The notes beneath the pieces were generated by a model. The model searched no databases. It saw only the letters and a list, made by a program, of their open reading frames with translations, and was not told where the DNA came from. The position numbers and the translations under genes are program-made. DNA of 21,623 nucleotides from a virus, in the IMG/VR virus record IMGVR_UViG_3300020478_000080, positions 1 through 21,623 of that record; one strand, 5' to 3'. This document shows positions 7,317 to 16,600 of this stretch, in pieces; the stretch's first letter is position 1, and the number at the start of each line of letters is the position of its first letter.

Positions 7317-9905
7317 ATGGCACAAAAAGCATTACCAGCAGCAAAAAAAATTGACGCAGCAAAGTTCTTACCTGGTAAGAAAGCTGATACTAAGATGTTA
7401 GCTTCTAATAGAGCAAAAGTAATTTCTAGGGATGAATCTTTAGTTTTAGTTCATAAAAAAGTAATTAAAGTTGAAAAACTTATACAGACTAATTTTAAAA
7501 TTAAATCTATATCTGATAAGAAGAAAAGGATACAACATGAAAGAGAGAAGGATAGGGTACAAGAAGAAATATTAGAAGATACTCCAAAGGATTCTAATTT
7601 AAAGAAAACAGAAAGCAAACTTCCTGTACCAGGATTTGCATTCTTTGGTGAAATAAAAGATACTATTTTAAAATTATTTTTTGGGTGGCTTGCAATAAAA
7701 ATTCTTCCACATCTTCCAAAACTGTTAGGATTTCTTCCTGTATTAAAACAAGGACTGGAGACAGTTACTGATTGGATGATAGGTGGGTTGGATGCGCTAA
7801 CAGGCTTTCTTGCTGAAGGCTATAAGATGTATGATAGCGCAAAAGATTGGATAACAGATACTTTTGGTGAGGGTGGTAAGAAAAATTTTGAAGCAATTAC
7901 TGGGCATCTTACTAAGGCTTTCAATCTAATTTCCATTATTGCTATGGGAATGATGGTTTCAGGAGGTGGGTTTGGTGGACCCAAAGGAAAGGGGCCAAGA
8001 AGAGGTATTAGAAATACTGCTAAGAGATTAGGTAAAAATCTTAAAAAGTTTCTGGGACAGACTGATAAGACGGTAATTGACAGAGCAAAAAATATTAATA
8101 AAATTAAAAGAGCAAAATTTCTTAATAAATTTACAGATCCTGCGAAAAAAATTGCGAGTAAAGCTAAAAATCTTGCTGGTAAGGGAATAAACCTTGCAAA
8201 AAGATTAGTGCCAAAGAGCCTTCCATCTGTTGGTGGTATGTTGAGTGGGTTATGGAATTGGGGAGGTCAACAAACACAAAAGGTAAGTGAAGCTGTAGGT
8301 AAGACTTGGGGTAGTGTTAGTAAATTTGTTACTGATCTTCCTGCTAAAACTAGAGCAATGTGGGATGACGTTGCTAAGAAAATTACTCCTTACCTAGATG
8401 AGATTGGTAAAGGAGTAAAAAGTATGGGAGATTCTCTTGGCAGACGGTGGGAGGATCTTAAAAACTTAAATCCTCAAAAGGCTATGGAGAAGATGCAGTC
8501 GAGGATGATGAAAAATGTTGAGATTCTTATGAAGAAGAATCCAGTGTTGAAGAAGGTGATGACTGCATTGAATCCTAGAAATGCAGCTGCTAAAATGGGA
8601 GGATTGATACAAAGTGCACAGAAGAATCCGGCACTTAAGAAAGTACTATCAGTTTTAAAGTCAAATAAAGGTGCAGCTAAAGGATTGGGTCCTATTGATA
8701 AAGTGATTACTGCTTTGACAGCTCTTACTGATTACGCTCTCTTTAAAGAGTCTCCTATTAATGCTATTTTTAAAGGTTTGGGTGGACTTGTAGGATATGG
8801 ACTTGGTTTTGCTGCGGCATCAGCGGTTCCAGTGTTGGGACAGAGTGGTGTATTTAATTTTGCAGGTGGTATTGCTGGTGCATCCCTTGGTGAATACATT
8901 GCTTTTTTGATGTTAAAAGGTTTGGCGAAGACTCCATTAGCAAATATAGATGATCCTATTGCTGCTAATACTCAGGGAATGACTCCACGGAAACTTGTAA
9001 GAAATCCTGAAAATCTGGCCGATCATATGATAGATGATAAACTTATCAAACAAGCACAGGAAGAAGGGATTGGAGATCCAGTTGGCGGTTTTGGTATTGA
9101 TGATAAGAAGATAACAGAAACTCCTAGTAATAATCAAACATCATCATCTACTACTACATCTACATCTACTTCTGCATCTAGCACTCAGGGAGGTAGTGGA
9201 GGTGGCATAAGAAATCCAGGGAAAGGATCTAAATTGGCAGGAGAGTTGGGGAGATTTTTAGATAAAGAAGGTCTTGGCAATTGGGGATCGGGAGTTCATC
9301 AGCATCCAGAACACCCTGACTGGCCAAAAGAAAGTGGGCATAGGGTTGGATCATTACATTATGCATCTCAAGGTGGAAGAGCAATTGATATTGGTGGATG
9401 GGGTCCTAACACGTTTAGAAGAGAAGGAGAGAGTGGAACGGATGATCAGACTAGGATTATGCAGGGAATAGCTAGATTCCATAAGAAGAAGGGGTTGCCA
9501 CCACCACCTGGAGGAACTGCAGAATGGGCTCATGAAGGTAATGAACCTACGGGGCATTGGAATCATGTTCATGTGGCATATGGAGGTGGTGGATTGGTTA
9601 AAGGTCTTACTAATGCAATGTTAGGTGAGAGGGGACCTGAGTTTGTTATAGATGCTGATTCTACTGCGGCATTGCGTACTACTTTCCCTGGATTGTTGGA
9701 AGCACTTAACAAAGCAGATTATGATGGTACTATTAATGTGTTAAGAAATTATGCTGAGTATGAGAAGGGATTGGCAAGAGAATCTGATACAAAACGACAA
9801 AATATTATTTTAAATCAGCAAACTACTTCAGATCCTGTTGTTAATGAAAAGGTTGTTTTTGTTAATAAGTCTGATAGATATGCTAGTTGTTATTTAAATC
9901 ACTAG
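7317..9905 (+). CDS. Second tape-measure-like virion protein with C-terminal M15-type peptidase domain
   Basis: An 862-residue protein of the same architecture as the preceding one. It has a basic N-terminal region, a hydrophobic segment at about 107-142 (KLFFGWLAIKILPHLPKLL), a Lys-rich helical middle, a strongly hydrophobic membrane-compatible stretch (about 481-537), and a Ser/Thr linker near residue 610. A D-Ala-D-Ala carboxypeptidase-like domain follows: His681 and Asp691 in LHYASQGGRAIDIGG, and His750/His752 in HWNHVHV, which are the expected M15-type zinc ligands. It ends with the tape-measure motif LGERGPEFVIDADSTAAL. It follows its neighbour after three bases in the same reading frame. 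Likely role: injected or tube-internal protein cutting peptide cross-links while the lysozyme domain cuts glycan. Whether it, its neighbour or both act as the ruler is not visible. Confidence 0.67.
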   Translation: MAQKALPAAKKIDAAKFLPGKKADTKMLASNRAKVISRDESLVLVHKKVIKVEKLIQTNFKIKSISDKKKRIQHEREKDRVQEEILEDTPKDSNLKKTESKLPVPGFAFFGEIKDTILKLFFGWLAIKILPHLPKLLGFLPVLKQGLETVTDWMIGGLDALTGFLAEGYKMYDSAKDWITDTFGEGGKKNFEAITGHLTKAFNLISIIAMGMMVSGGGFGGPKGKGPRRGIRNTAKRLGKNLKKFLGQTDKTVIDRAKNINKIKRAKFLNKFTDPAKKIASKAKNLAGKGINLAKRLVPKSLPSVGGMLSGLWNWGGQQTQKVSEAVGKTWGSVSKFVTDLPAKTRAMWDDVAKKITPYLDEIGKGVKSMGDSLGRRWEDLKNLNPQKAMEKMQSRMMKNVEILMKKNPVLKKVMTALNPRNAAAKMGGLIQSAQKNPALKKVLSVLKSNKGAAKGLGPIDKVITALTALTDYALFKESPINAIFKGLGGLVGYGLGFAAASAVPVLGQSGVFNFAGGIAGASLGEYIAFLMLKGLAKTPLANIDDPIAANTQGMTPRKLVRNPENLADHMIDDKLIKQAQEEGIGDPVGGFGIDDKKITETPSNNQTSSSTTTSTSTSASSTQGGSGGGIRNPGKGSKLAGELGRFLDKEGLGNWGSGVHQHPEHPDWPKESGHRVGSLHYASQGGRAIDIGGWGPNTFRREGESGTDDQTRIMQGIARFHKKKGLPPPPGGTAEWAHEGNEPTGHWNHVHVAYGGGGLVKGLTNAMLGERGPEFVIDADSTAALRTTFPGLLEALNKADYDGTINVLRNYAEYEKGLARESDTKRQNIILNQQTTSDPVVNEKVVFVNKSDRYASCYLNH

Positions 9906-9913
9906 TGTAAATA
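9906..9913 (+). promoter_or_regulatory. Late promoter-like box TGTAAATA before the gp27-like gene
   Basis: Seven of eight positions match TATAAATA. The box starts immediately after the upstream stop codon (TAG 9903-9905) and ends 20 bases before the ATG at 9934. An AAGGA ribosome binding site lies at 9920-9924, nine bases before the start codon. Confidence 0.4.
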
Positions 9914-9933
9914 GTATATAAGGATTAATAGAG

Positions 9934-11331
9934 ATGGTAGCCCAGAACTCAAAAAAACAAAAGGTATTTTCTAAAAAATCGGAATCAGGTGAAGTACAAG
10001 CTATTAACGTGATTTCTAACAAGCAAGGTGGGGGATCTGTTAATCTTGCTGGAGCACTTGGTGAATTGAGGTACTTTGAAAATATTCGTGATAAAGGTAT
10101 TAGAGCATCAGTAGCTTATACTGACAGTGGAAATACTGAGATAAAAGGTGGTGGTGGAGGAGGAGGTCAATTGGGGAGGAAGAATGAGTCTTCAGGTAAC
10201 AATAGATCTATTCTTGATGAACTTCCAATAGTTGGGGAAGAAAAAACTACGTTTAAAATGGTTGATAATAATGATCAAGAGTTGACTTTTACTATGTTTA
10301 TAAAGGATGTTAAACCAATAGCAGAAACCACTCAGAAGAATGGTGTATTCTTAACATTTCAATCAAAAGAAATGTTTTTAAATGATAATGGAGAGACTAG
10401 AGTTCGGGGAAAACATACAGGTAAAATATCAGATATTATTAAAAAAATTATTACTGGCGATACTCATTTGCAAAGTGAGAAGGATGTAAGTGAGTGGACT
10501 GATACAATGAATGACTATGTAGTTTGGGGTAATAATAGAAAACCTTTTGCTTTTATTGATTTGTTACAAAAGAAAGCAATTCCAAAAGAGGCTACTCCAG
10601 GAACGAGTGCTGGATTTTTTCTTTGGGAGACCTCAGAAGGATTTCAATTTAAATCGATTGAGAATTTGGTGCAGCAAGAACCTGTTAAGAGATATATTTT
10701 TAATGAATCTCAAGACAAGAGAGGAAAAGATGTTCCTTCACAATATGATGGTAAAGTATTGGAGTTGACTGGTCCGAGTAATATAGATGTTCAAAAGAAA
10801 AAAGATATTGGTGGATATGCTGGAAGAGTTATTGTATTTGATCCATTTGATTGTAAGTATGAAGTTATTGAACAACCACGAGATGAAACAACAGGGAAAT
10901 TGTCAGAGTATGCTGGTGATGAATTGCCAAAATTTAATGATGAACTTAAAACAAATTATACAAGGACATCATATTTTTGTGTTGATAGGGGAGTGGCATA
11001 TGCTGAGGTTGAAAAATCAAAAGAGATAAATTTTAGACCTGAACTTGCTGTAAGTCAGGCTACAATGAGATATAATCAGTTATTTACTATTCAAAAAACT
11101 ATTACTATACCAGGAGATTTTTCTTTGCATGCTGGAGACGCTATTTTTCTTGATATTCCAGAGGTATCTGACAAAGATGTTCAAGTTCCAAACAAGGAGG
11201 TAGGTGGCATATATATTATATCAGAGTTGTGTCATTACATGACTCCTCAACATTGCCTTACCAAGTTACATTTAGTTAGAGATTCATATGGGAGAAGAAA
11301 AGCACCGAAGTCAACACCTAAACCTGTATGA
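9934..11331 (+). CDS. Baseplate hub protein, gp27-like
   Basis: A 465-residue protein placed between the tape-measure-like genes and gp5, where T4-type and other contractile tails encode the hub protein (gp27 in T4) that forms the ring joining tube, spike and baseplate. Near the N-terminus GELRYFENIRDKGIRASVAYTDSG is the opening I associate with hub proteins in cyanophages. A short Gly run (GGGGGGG, about residue 73) interrupts the first domain. Later parts (TFTMFIKDVKPI; IPGDFSLHAGDAIFLDIPE; ISELCHYMTPQHCLTKLHLVRD at the end) look like the tube-like beta domains of gp27 and gpD-type hubs, where the last segment is often the best conserved. T4 gp27 is 391 residues. The AAGGA site fixes the start. 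The hub role is fairly likely from context; the exact gp27 orthology is less certain. Confidence 0.6.
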   Translation: MVAQNSKKQKVFSKKSESGEVQAINVISNKQGGGSVNLAGALGELRYFENIRDKGIRASVAYTDSGNTEIKGGGGGGGQLGRKNESSGNNRSILDELPIVGEEKTTFKMVDNNDQELTFTMFIKDVKPIAETTQKNGVFLTFQSKEMFLNDNGETRVRGKHTGKISDIIKKIITGDTHLQSEKDVSEWTDTMNDYVVWGNNRKPFAFIDLLQKKAIPKEATPGTSAGFFLWETSEGFQFKSIENLVQQEPVKRYIFNESQDKRGKDVPSQYDGKVLELTGPSNIDVQKKKDIGGYAGRVIVFDPFDCKYEVIEQPRDETTGKLSEYAGDELPKFNDELKTNYTRTSYFCVDRGVAYAEVEKSKEINFRPELAVSQATMRYNQLFTIQKTITIPGDFSLHAGDAIFLDIPEVSDKDVQVPNKEVGGIYIISELCHYMTPQHCLTKLHLVRDSYGRRKAPKSTPKPV

Positions 11332-11347
11332 ATTAAATCAAGATGGG

Positions 11348-11698
11348 ATGAATCCACAACGGCGTAGGCATTTACAAAATGAGATAAGTGAATTAGAATC
11401 ACAACTACAAATGGAAGGAGAATCTTCTATGACAAACACTACTCAGCACGATCTAGACCATGAAGTTTATATTGACCCTAAAGATCATAAAGAACATATC
11501 AATCATGGTATGCTAGAGTACACTGAAGAAGATTTAAAAACATCTCATGCTTATTATGATGAGTATCATAAAGGTGATGAGGTAAATTCAAATGAAGGTA
11601 AGATTAATGATTACCATACACGACATCAGGATCAGCATTTAGAAGTGTATTGTGAGAATCATCCAGACGCTATGGAATGTAGGGTATACGACGAATAA
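11348..11698 (+). CDS. Small acidic protein of unknown function between gp27-like gene and gp5
   Basis: I do not recognise this protein. From the ATG chosen here it has 116 residues. The frame is open from an earlier ATG at 11288 (136 residues, overlapping the hub gene by 44 bases). A third in-frame ATG at 11429 gives 89 residues and has the best ribosome binding site, AAGGAG eight bases upstream. I chose 11348 because it lies just after the hub gene stop and keeps the helical stretch RRRHLQNEISELESQLQ, but 11429 is a serious alternative. The protein is hydrophilic and rich in His, Asp, Glu and Tyr (YIDPKDHKEHINHG; YHTRHQDQHLEVYCENHPD), with no membrane segment. The position resembles T4 gene 28, without visible similarity that I can defend. 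The His-rich composition could bind metal. Confidence 0.62.
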   Translation: MNPQRRRHLQNEISELESQLQMEGESSMTNTTQHDLDHEVYIDPKDHKEHINHGMLEYTEEDLKTSHAYYDEYHKGDEVNSNEGKINDYHTRHQDQHLEVYCENHPDAMECRVYDE

Positions 11699-11703
11699 TT
11701 CTT

Positions 11704-13590
11704 ATGGAGGGAACTCTTTTTACACCTGGTTTTTTGGGAGCACATTTTAGTTGGTGGATTGGCCAAATTCCACAGGATGGAGTTTGGCGTGAAAATATTA
11801 TTCCAGGTAAGCACGAGTCTTCTGAGCAGAATGTTGGATGGGGGTATAGGTATAAAGTAAGTATTATTGGATGTCATGATCAGGAGGTAGGAGAAGAGGA
11901 AGATAATGAACTTCCTTGGGCTCAGGTAATGTATCCCATTACTGCTGGTGGAGGACAGAGTGCATCATATCAAACACCAAATATCCGGCAAGGAAATTTT
12001 GTGTTTGGATTTTATATGGATAATGATGACCAACAAGTGCCGGTCATCATGGGCATTCTGGGGAACAATCAACAAACAAAATTGGGAACCAAACCCAAGA
12101 ATTATAAACCTACAAGTGGATATGCTACGGGGGATGATCCAGATTTAAATATAAAACCACCAGATGAAGATCAACCTATTACGAAACCGCAAGGAGTTCA
12201 GACACCACAAAAGTTAGATCCTCCAGATATTTGTTCTCCATCTGCTGAGGATTTAAAAAGAAATAAGTATGGATTGAGACCAGATAGGAGACTTAATTCT
12301 GCTCAACAATTTGATGCGAATACTGCAAGAAACTTATTGGATAATGATGATGTATTTAAAGGGTATACTCCAGAACAAAAGAATGATTTTGTACAGAATG
12401 CGGTTCGCGAGGGGATAAAAAGAAGATGTGGAGCAAAAAATTCTCCTGATGCACCCGCTGAAGGGTATCCTTCAATGGAATCTACTGCTGGTGTTCATCA
12501 GCAGTCTGTTGCAGATGTTAAAAAACAGGATAGATATTTAAGAAAAATTCCTAAGCAAGATCCATATGATCCTATAGGGTCATCAATGAGATCAATGCAA
12601 ATTGTTTTGGAGAATCTGACAAAAGATATTAATAAGGTTCTTCAAACAGCATTAGCTTATGTTGATGCGGTAACTAATACTCTTGATTCTATTGATGATT
12701 TAATTTGCAAAGCAGCAGAACAATTAGCAAAATATATGAAGACACTTTTTGATAAGATGTTGGAGTATATTTTGAAGCAAATTCAAACTGCAATGGCTCC
12801 AGCAAGTAATTTGTTGTTTCCTAATCAAAGGTATATGTTCTCTGATTTAAAGGAACAAATTACAAAATTGATTACATGTTTATTTGAAAAGATTATTGAG
12901 GGATTGATTAAGCAGATTAAAGGTGCAATGAAGAATGGTGGTGATGGTAGTAAGGGCAGTGGAAAATTTGCAGTAGGTGGTGGTACTGGCACCAGAGGTG
13001 AAGCAGTTGATGAGTACACTCCGACTCCTTGTGACAAAACACCTCATGTACAAATGTGTTATGTTGAAAATTTAGCTGGAGATATTATTGCTGCCAATAG
13101 AGAACCTATTGAACAAGCATTGAATAGAATTGTTACTCAGGTTGATAACTTCTTGTTTGATCAGAAGAATCAGTTGGATGTGATTTCAGGAGGACTTAGT
13201 AGTGATAGTACGATTCCTCCTTCTCTTGGTGGGATAGCAGGAAATATGGCAAGTGCTTTAAGTTTTACTAATATGAGTTTTAATTTGTTTGGATGTGATT
13301 TTAGTCCAACAGCAGCTCTTTCTGATTTTTATAGACTTCAAAATGGTGGTGGATCAGGTGAGACTGCTGATAAGGGAAGAATTGCTCAGGTTGGTGTACA
13401 AGCAGCTGGATCAGCAGTTACTCCTAAAGGAGATGAATTGGCGTTTGCAACACCTGAGAAAAATCATGAAGATCTTGCAGTTAATTCATCTCAAACTAGA
13501 TCTGCAACAGCAGAGGAGGAGAGGGATTATTATAGTTCTCAGGGAGATAAGGATGAAGGTAGTGACGATGGTGACTTTGTGATGTACTAA
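11704..13590 (+). CDS. 5: Baseplate hub / spike base protein gp5 (lysozyme domain absent)
   Basis: A 628-residue protein whose first 125 residues are the gp5 OB-fold domain (GTLFTPGFLGAHFSWWIGQI, then WAQVMYPITAGGGQS and FGFYMDNDDQQVPVIMGILG). In T4, gp5 is a trimer combining this OB domain, a lysozyme and a triple-stranded beta-helix. Here the region after the OB domain is a polar linker rich in Pro, Asp and Lys, then a long helical domain (about 293-400) with amphipathic segments such as AEQLAKYMKTLFDKMLEYILK. A Gly/Ser-rich part and an acidic C-terminus follow. I see no lysozyme catalytic pattern and no octad beta-helix, so both functions must lie elsewhere, probably in the tape-measure-like gene and the 248-residue spike candidate. 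The start lies 5 bases after the upstream stop, with no clear ribosome binding site. Confidence 0.8.
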   Translation: MEGTLFTPGFLGAHFSWWIGQIPQDGVWRENIIPGKHESSEQNVGWGYRYKVSIIGCHDQEVGEEEDNELPWAQVMYPITAGGGQSASYQTPNIRQGNFVFGFYMDNDDQQVPVIMGILGNNQQTKLGTKPKNYKPTSGYATGDDPDLNIKPPDEDQPITKPQGVQTPQKLDPPDICSPSAEDLKRNKYGLRPDRRLNSAQQFDANTARNLLDNDDVFKGYTPEQKNDFVQNAVREGIKRRCGAKNSPDAPAEGYPSMESTAGVHQQSVADVKKQDRYLRKIPKQDPYDPIGSSMRSMQIVLENLTKDINKVLQTALAYVDAVTNTLDSIDDLICKAAEQLAKYMKTLFDKMLEYILKQIQTAMAPASNLLFPNQRYMFSDLKEQITKLITCLFEKIIEGLIKQIKGAMKNGGDGSKGSGKFAVGGGTGTRGEAVDEYTPTPCDKTPHVQMCYVENLAGDIIAANREPIEQALNRIVTQVDNFLFDQKNQLDVISGGLSSDSTIPPSLGGIAGNMASALSFTNMSFNLFGCDFSPTAALSDFYRLQNGGGSGETADKGRIAQVGVQAAGSAVTPKGDELAFATPEKNHEDLAVNSSQTRSATAEEERDYYSSQGDKDEGSDDGDFVMY

Positions 13591-13596
13591 TAAATA
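13589..13596 (+). promoter_or_regulatory. Late promoter-like box AATAAATA before the 1517-residue gene
   Basis: Seven of eight positions match the T4 late box. It overlaps the last two bases of the gp5 stop codon (TAA 13588-13590) and ends 44 bases before the ATG at 13641. The gap itself is nearly all A and T, so a chance match is possible. Confidence 0.42.
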
Positions 13597-13640
13597 TTAT
13601 TATGATAAGTACAAGTTTTAATAGCATATTAATATAAGAT

Positions 13641-16600
13641 ATGGCATTGGATAGAGCGACACAACATACTGTTCACACAGATATCTTTGGTAACATTACT
13701 AAGGAGGTTATTAAAGTTGGATGGATTGATCCTGATAAGGGATTTGTGGATGGGTTTGATCTTTGTGCTGCCAATGATCAAGCTAAAAAAGATCCTGGAA
13801 CAGTTTTTATTTTCCAGGATGGTAATCATACGATTAGATATCTTAATATTAATGAAGTTAATAAATTAGATGCAGCAGATACATTACCTCAAGGGGATCC
13901 TTGTAAGGGAGTTAATGAAAAGAAGATATGTGGTATTCCCAGGATTAACATTTATGGTGGAGGTGGTATTGGTGCATTAGGAAATGCGGTTATTGGAAGA
14001 GACGGATCTATACTTGCTGTTGATGTTGTAAGGGGTGGTCATGGGTATGCATATCCTCCTCAAGTTGATGCTAGAGATGATTGTGATTATGGAAGTGGAG
14101 CCGTATTTGAGGTTGTACTTGGAGAGGTTGCAGATGCTTGGCAATATTATGATCAGGCATCTGATTATGAAGAGTATCAACTCTGTGAGAATTGGGGATT
14201 TACACCAAAGGGTAGGATGTATGGTCCTAATGGGGAAGACCTAGGGGAATGGAATCCAGCTATTGCTGTGGATCTAGGTGTAGATCCCATTAGAGCGGAG
14301 ATAATGGAGTATGAAAGAAAGATTAGAGATGTTAGTAGAAAACCGTGGTTTAATACAAGAAAGAGAAGACCGAATAGGATGTTTGCTAATGATGAGAATG
14401 TAATTCCATCTTACAACAAGGTCACGGATGCATGTTTTAAAGAAGCGCATAGGAAACTTAATATTTGGCCTGCAGATGGTGGATGGGGCCCATGGATGAA
14501 TAAATATGCCATCTCTCCTAAACCCCCATCAAATGCGAGGGGTACAGATTATGCTGGTATCTTATTTACTATGGAGTGGGATGAATTATTTCCTGTTACT
14601 GGGGAGTATAAGATTAAAGGTCTTTGTGACAATAGGTCGCAGGTATATATTGATGGTCAAAAAGTTCTTACTCCTGGAGTTTATACTGGTGCCCAATTAA
14701 ATCCACCAGTTAAGAGGCGTTATGAGGAAGGAGTTCATAATATTAAGGTAGAACTTTATAATATACCAATTGTACAAACGGTATTGGAGGGTACAGGTCC
14801 GACTGATAGTGATATGGTTACATTTAAAGTCAGTTCGTCGGCGCGGTATGCTAATGGGTTTGCCATTCCTGAGTTAGGAATTAATTTTAAGAAAAAATAT
14901 AGGGGCAAACAAATAAATGAAACGGTTACGAAAAAGGTTCAGTTTGGAAAGCCTTATACAGTACTCGTAACTAGTGATCAATCTAAAAAAGGAGTAAGAC
15001 TGAGGACTAAGGGCAAACGTGTTCTGGAGATGGAAGATGATACGGATATGGATTGGACTGATGTAGTATGTAGTGCTAGTCATGGAAAATTTATTAGATC
15101 TCCAGACCCTAAGGAAGCAGGTGGTTTTCAACTGATTAGTAGTAATAGATGTTATTTTATAGTTGATAAACCAGAACCAAAACAAATAATTAAAGGTCCA
15201 CCTAAGAATCAATCTGAGACATTAAAGCATCCAACTGTACATGAGAATGCAGTTTTTGATACTATTGATTGGATGGGTAAAGCCAATAGACAATTATGGA
15301 GAACTAATGTTTATTCAAGAGGTGGATTCCTAAATGAGAAGGGAGTGTCTCCTTTTGATACATCTTTGATGTTAAATGATAATCCATATGCAGGAACGCA
15401 TCGGATTGAATGGCCTAATGTTAAGATCCCTGTTGATGGAGCATATACATTCCATATAGCTGTAGATGATACTGTGACTTTATATCTTGGGGATCAAATT
15501 AAGATTGTGAAGCAGGGATTTGTTGGAGATACTGATACGTCAACAGGAGAATATAAACAGAGTCATTTTATTAAGCAAGGAACCTATACACTCGTTGCAG
15601 ATTTGTATCAAAAACCTGGGGGAAGATTTGGGTATGGTACAGGAGCTGCTACTCCATCGGGAGGATCTGGTGATATTAAATATCATAGATTGAATCCTTC
15701 TAATAACCCAATTAAAGTTACTGATGGTGGAAAGAAAATTAAATTAAAAGATAGTGGTGGTCCTGATACTAATGCAATCTTTAAAATTGTATCTGGAAAT
15801 GGTACTTTCTCTTCTGATGGTAGGAGATTAAATGGTACTGGATCTATTACTCTTGAATTATCTTGGAATGATAAGAAAAATACAGCTGGAAGAGCAGTGC
15901 AATCCATTCAAATTGGCAATAAAACTTGGTCAGTATCTGGAAATGAAGTAGGATCACAAACACGTACAGTTGAGTTGGCGGGTGTTGTTAAGGGTATTAA
16001 TCCAATGGCTCTTGCCATTAATATTAGTGGTTCTATGATAGAAAAGGAAGTTGTTGTTCCTTATTCTTGGTGTGAGAATCCTATGGGGGTTGCTTTGGGT
16101 ATTAATTCTCCTGAACCAGTACCCCCTCAAGAGATCCCACCACCACAAGAAGGTAGGTGTCCTCCAAATCCAATTTGGTCAACTCGATTTCCAAATGCAG
16201 TAGAGAGATGGTATCCAGTAACTGGTGAGGGATCATCAGGAAGAACTGGTGGACAAAATGCATATAGTCCATTTACAAATCGTTATGCAATATCTCCTAT
16301 CAAACCTTTAGATCTTCCTGGTACTGATAATTCTGGAGTTACCTTTAGTAATACTTGGCCACTTGACATTGCTTATGATGGATTCTATGCAGTAAGGGGA
16401 ACATGTGACAACAGAGGGAAGGTTTTTATTGATGGCAGACAAGTTTATACTTTAAAGGGATTTAAGACAGAAAGACCTCTACCTAAAAAGGTATGGCTAA
16501 AACAAGGAACTCATACTATTGGTGTAGAGGTGTGGAATAAACCTGTAAAAAGAAGTTTTAAAATAAGAAAAAATATCTTTAGAACTATGGATTGGAGAGG

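Noticed and set aside
11288-11331. Overlap of the gp27-like gene and the following ORF as a second programmed frameshift
   Set aside because: The frames differ by +1 and no slippery heptamer or stop-adjacent stem is visible; alternative downstream starts explain the ORF.
13287-13582. 97-residue ORF in another frame within the end of gp5
   Set aside because: Its Leu/Ile/Arg-rich translation is a shadow of the gp5 codons; it has no ribosome binding site and no independent motif.
11704-13590. Search for the T4-type lysozyme domain and octad beta-helix within gp5
   Set aside because: No E-x8-D-x5-T type pattern and no run of V-x-G-x5 octads was found; the region is linker and helices, so neither was annotated.
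16363-16391. TTGACA followed after 17 bases by TATGCA
   Set aside because: It is inside the 1517-residue gene, the -10 is poor, and no start codon or gene boundary follows.
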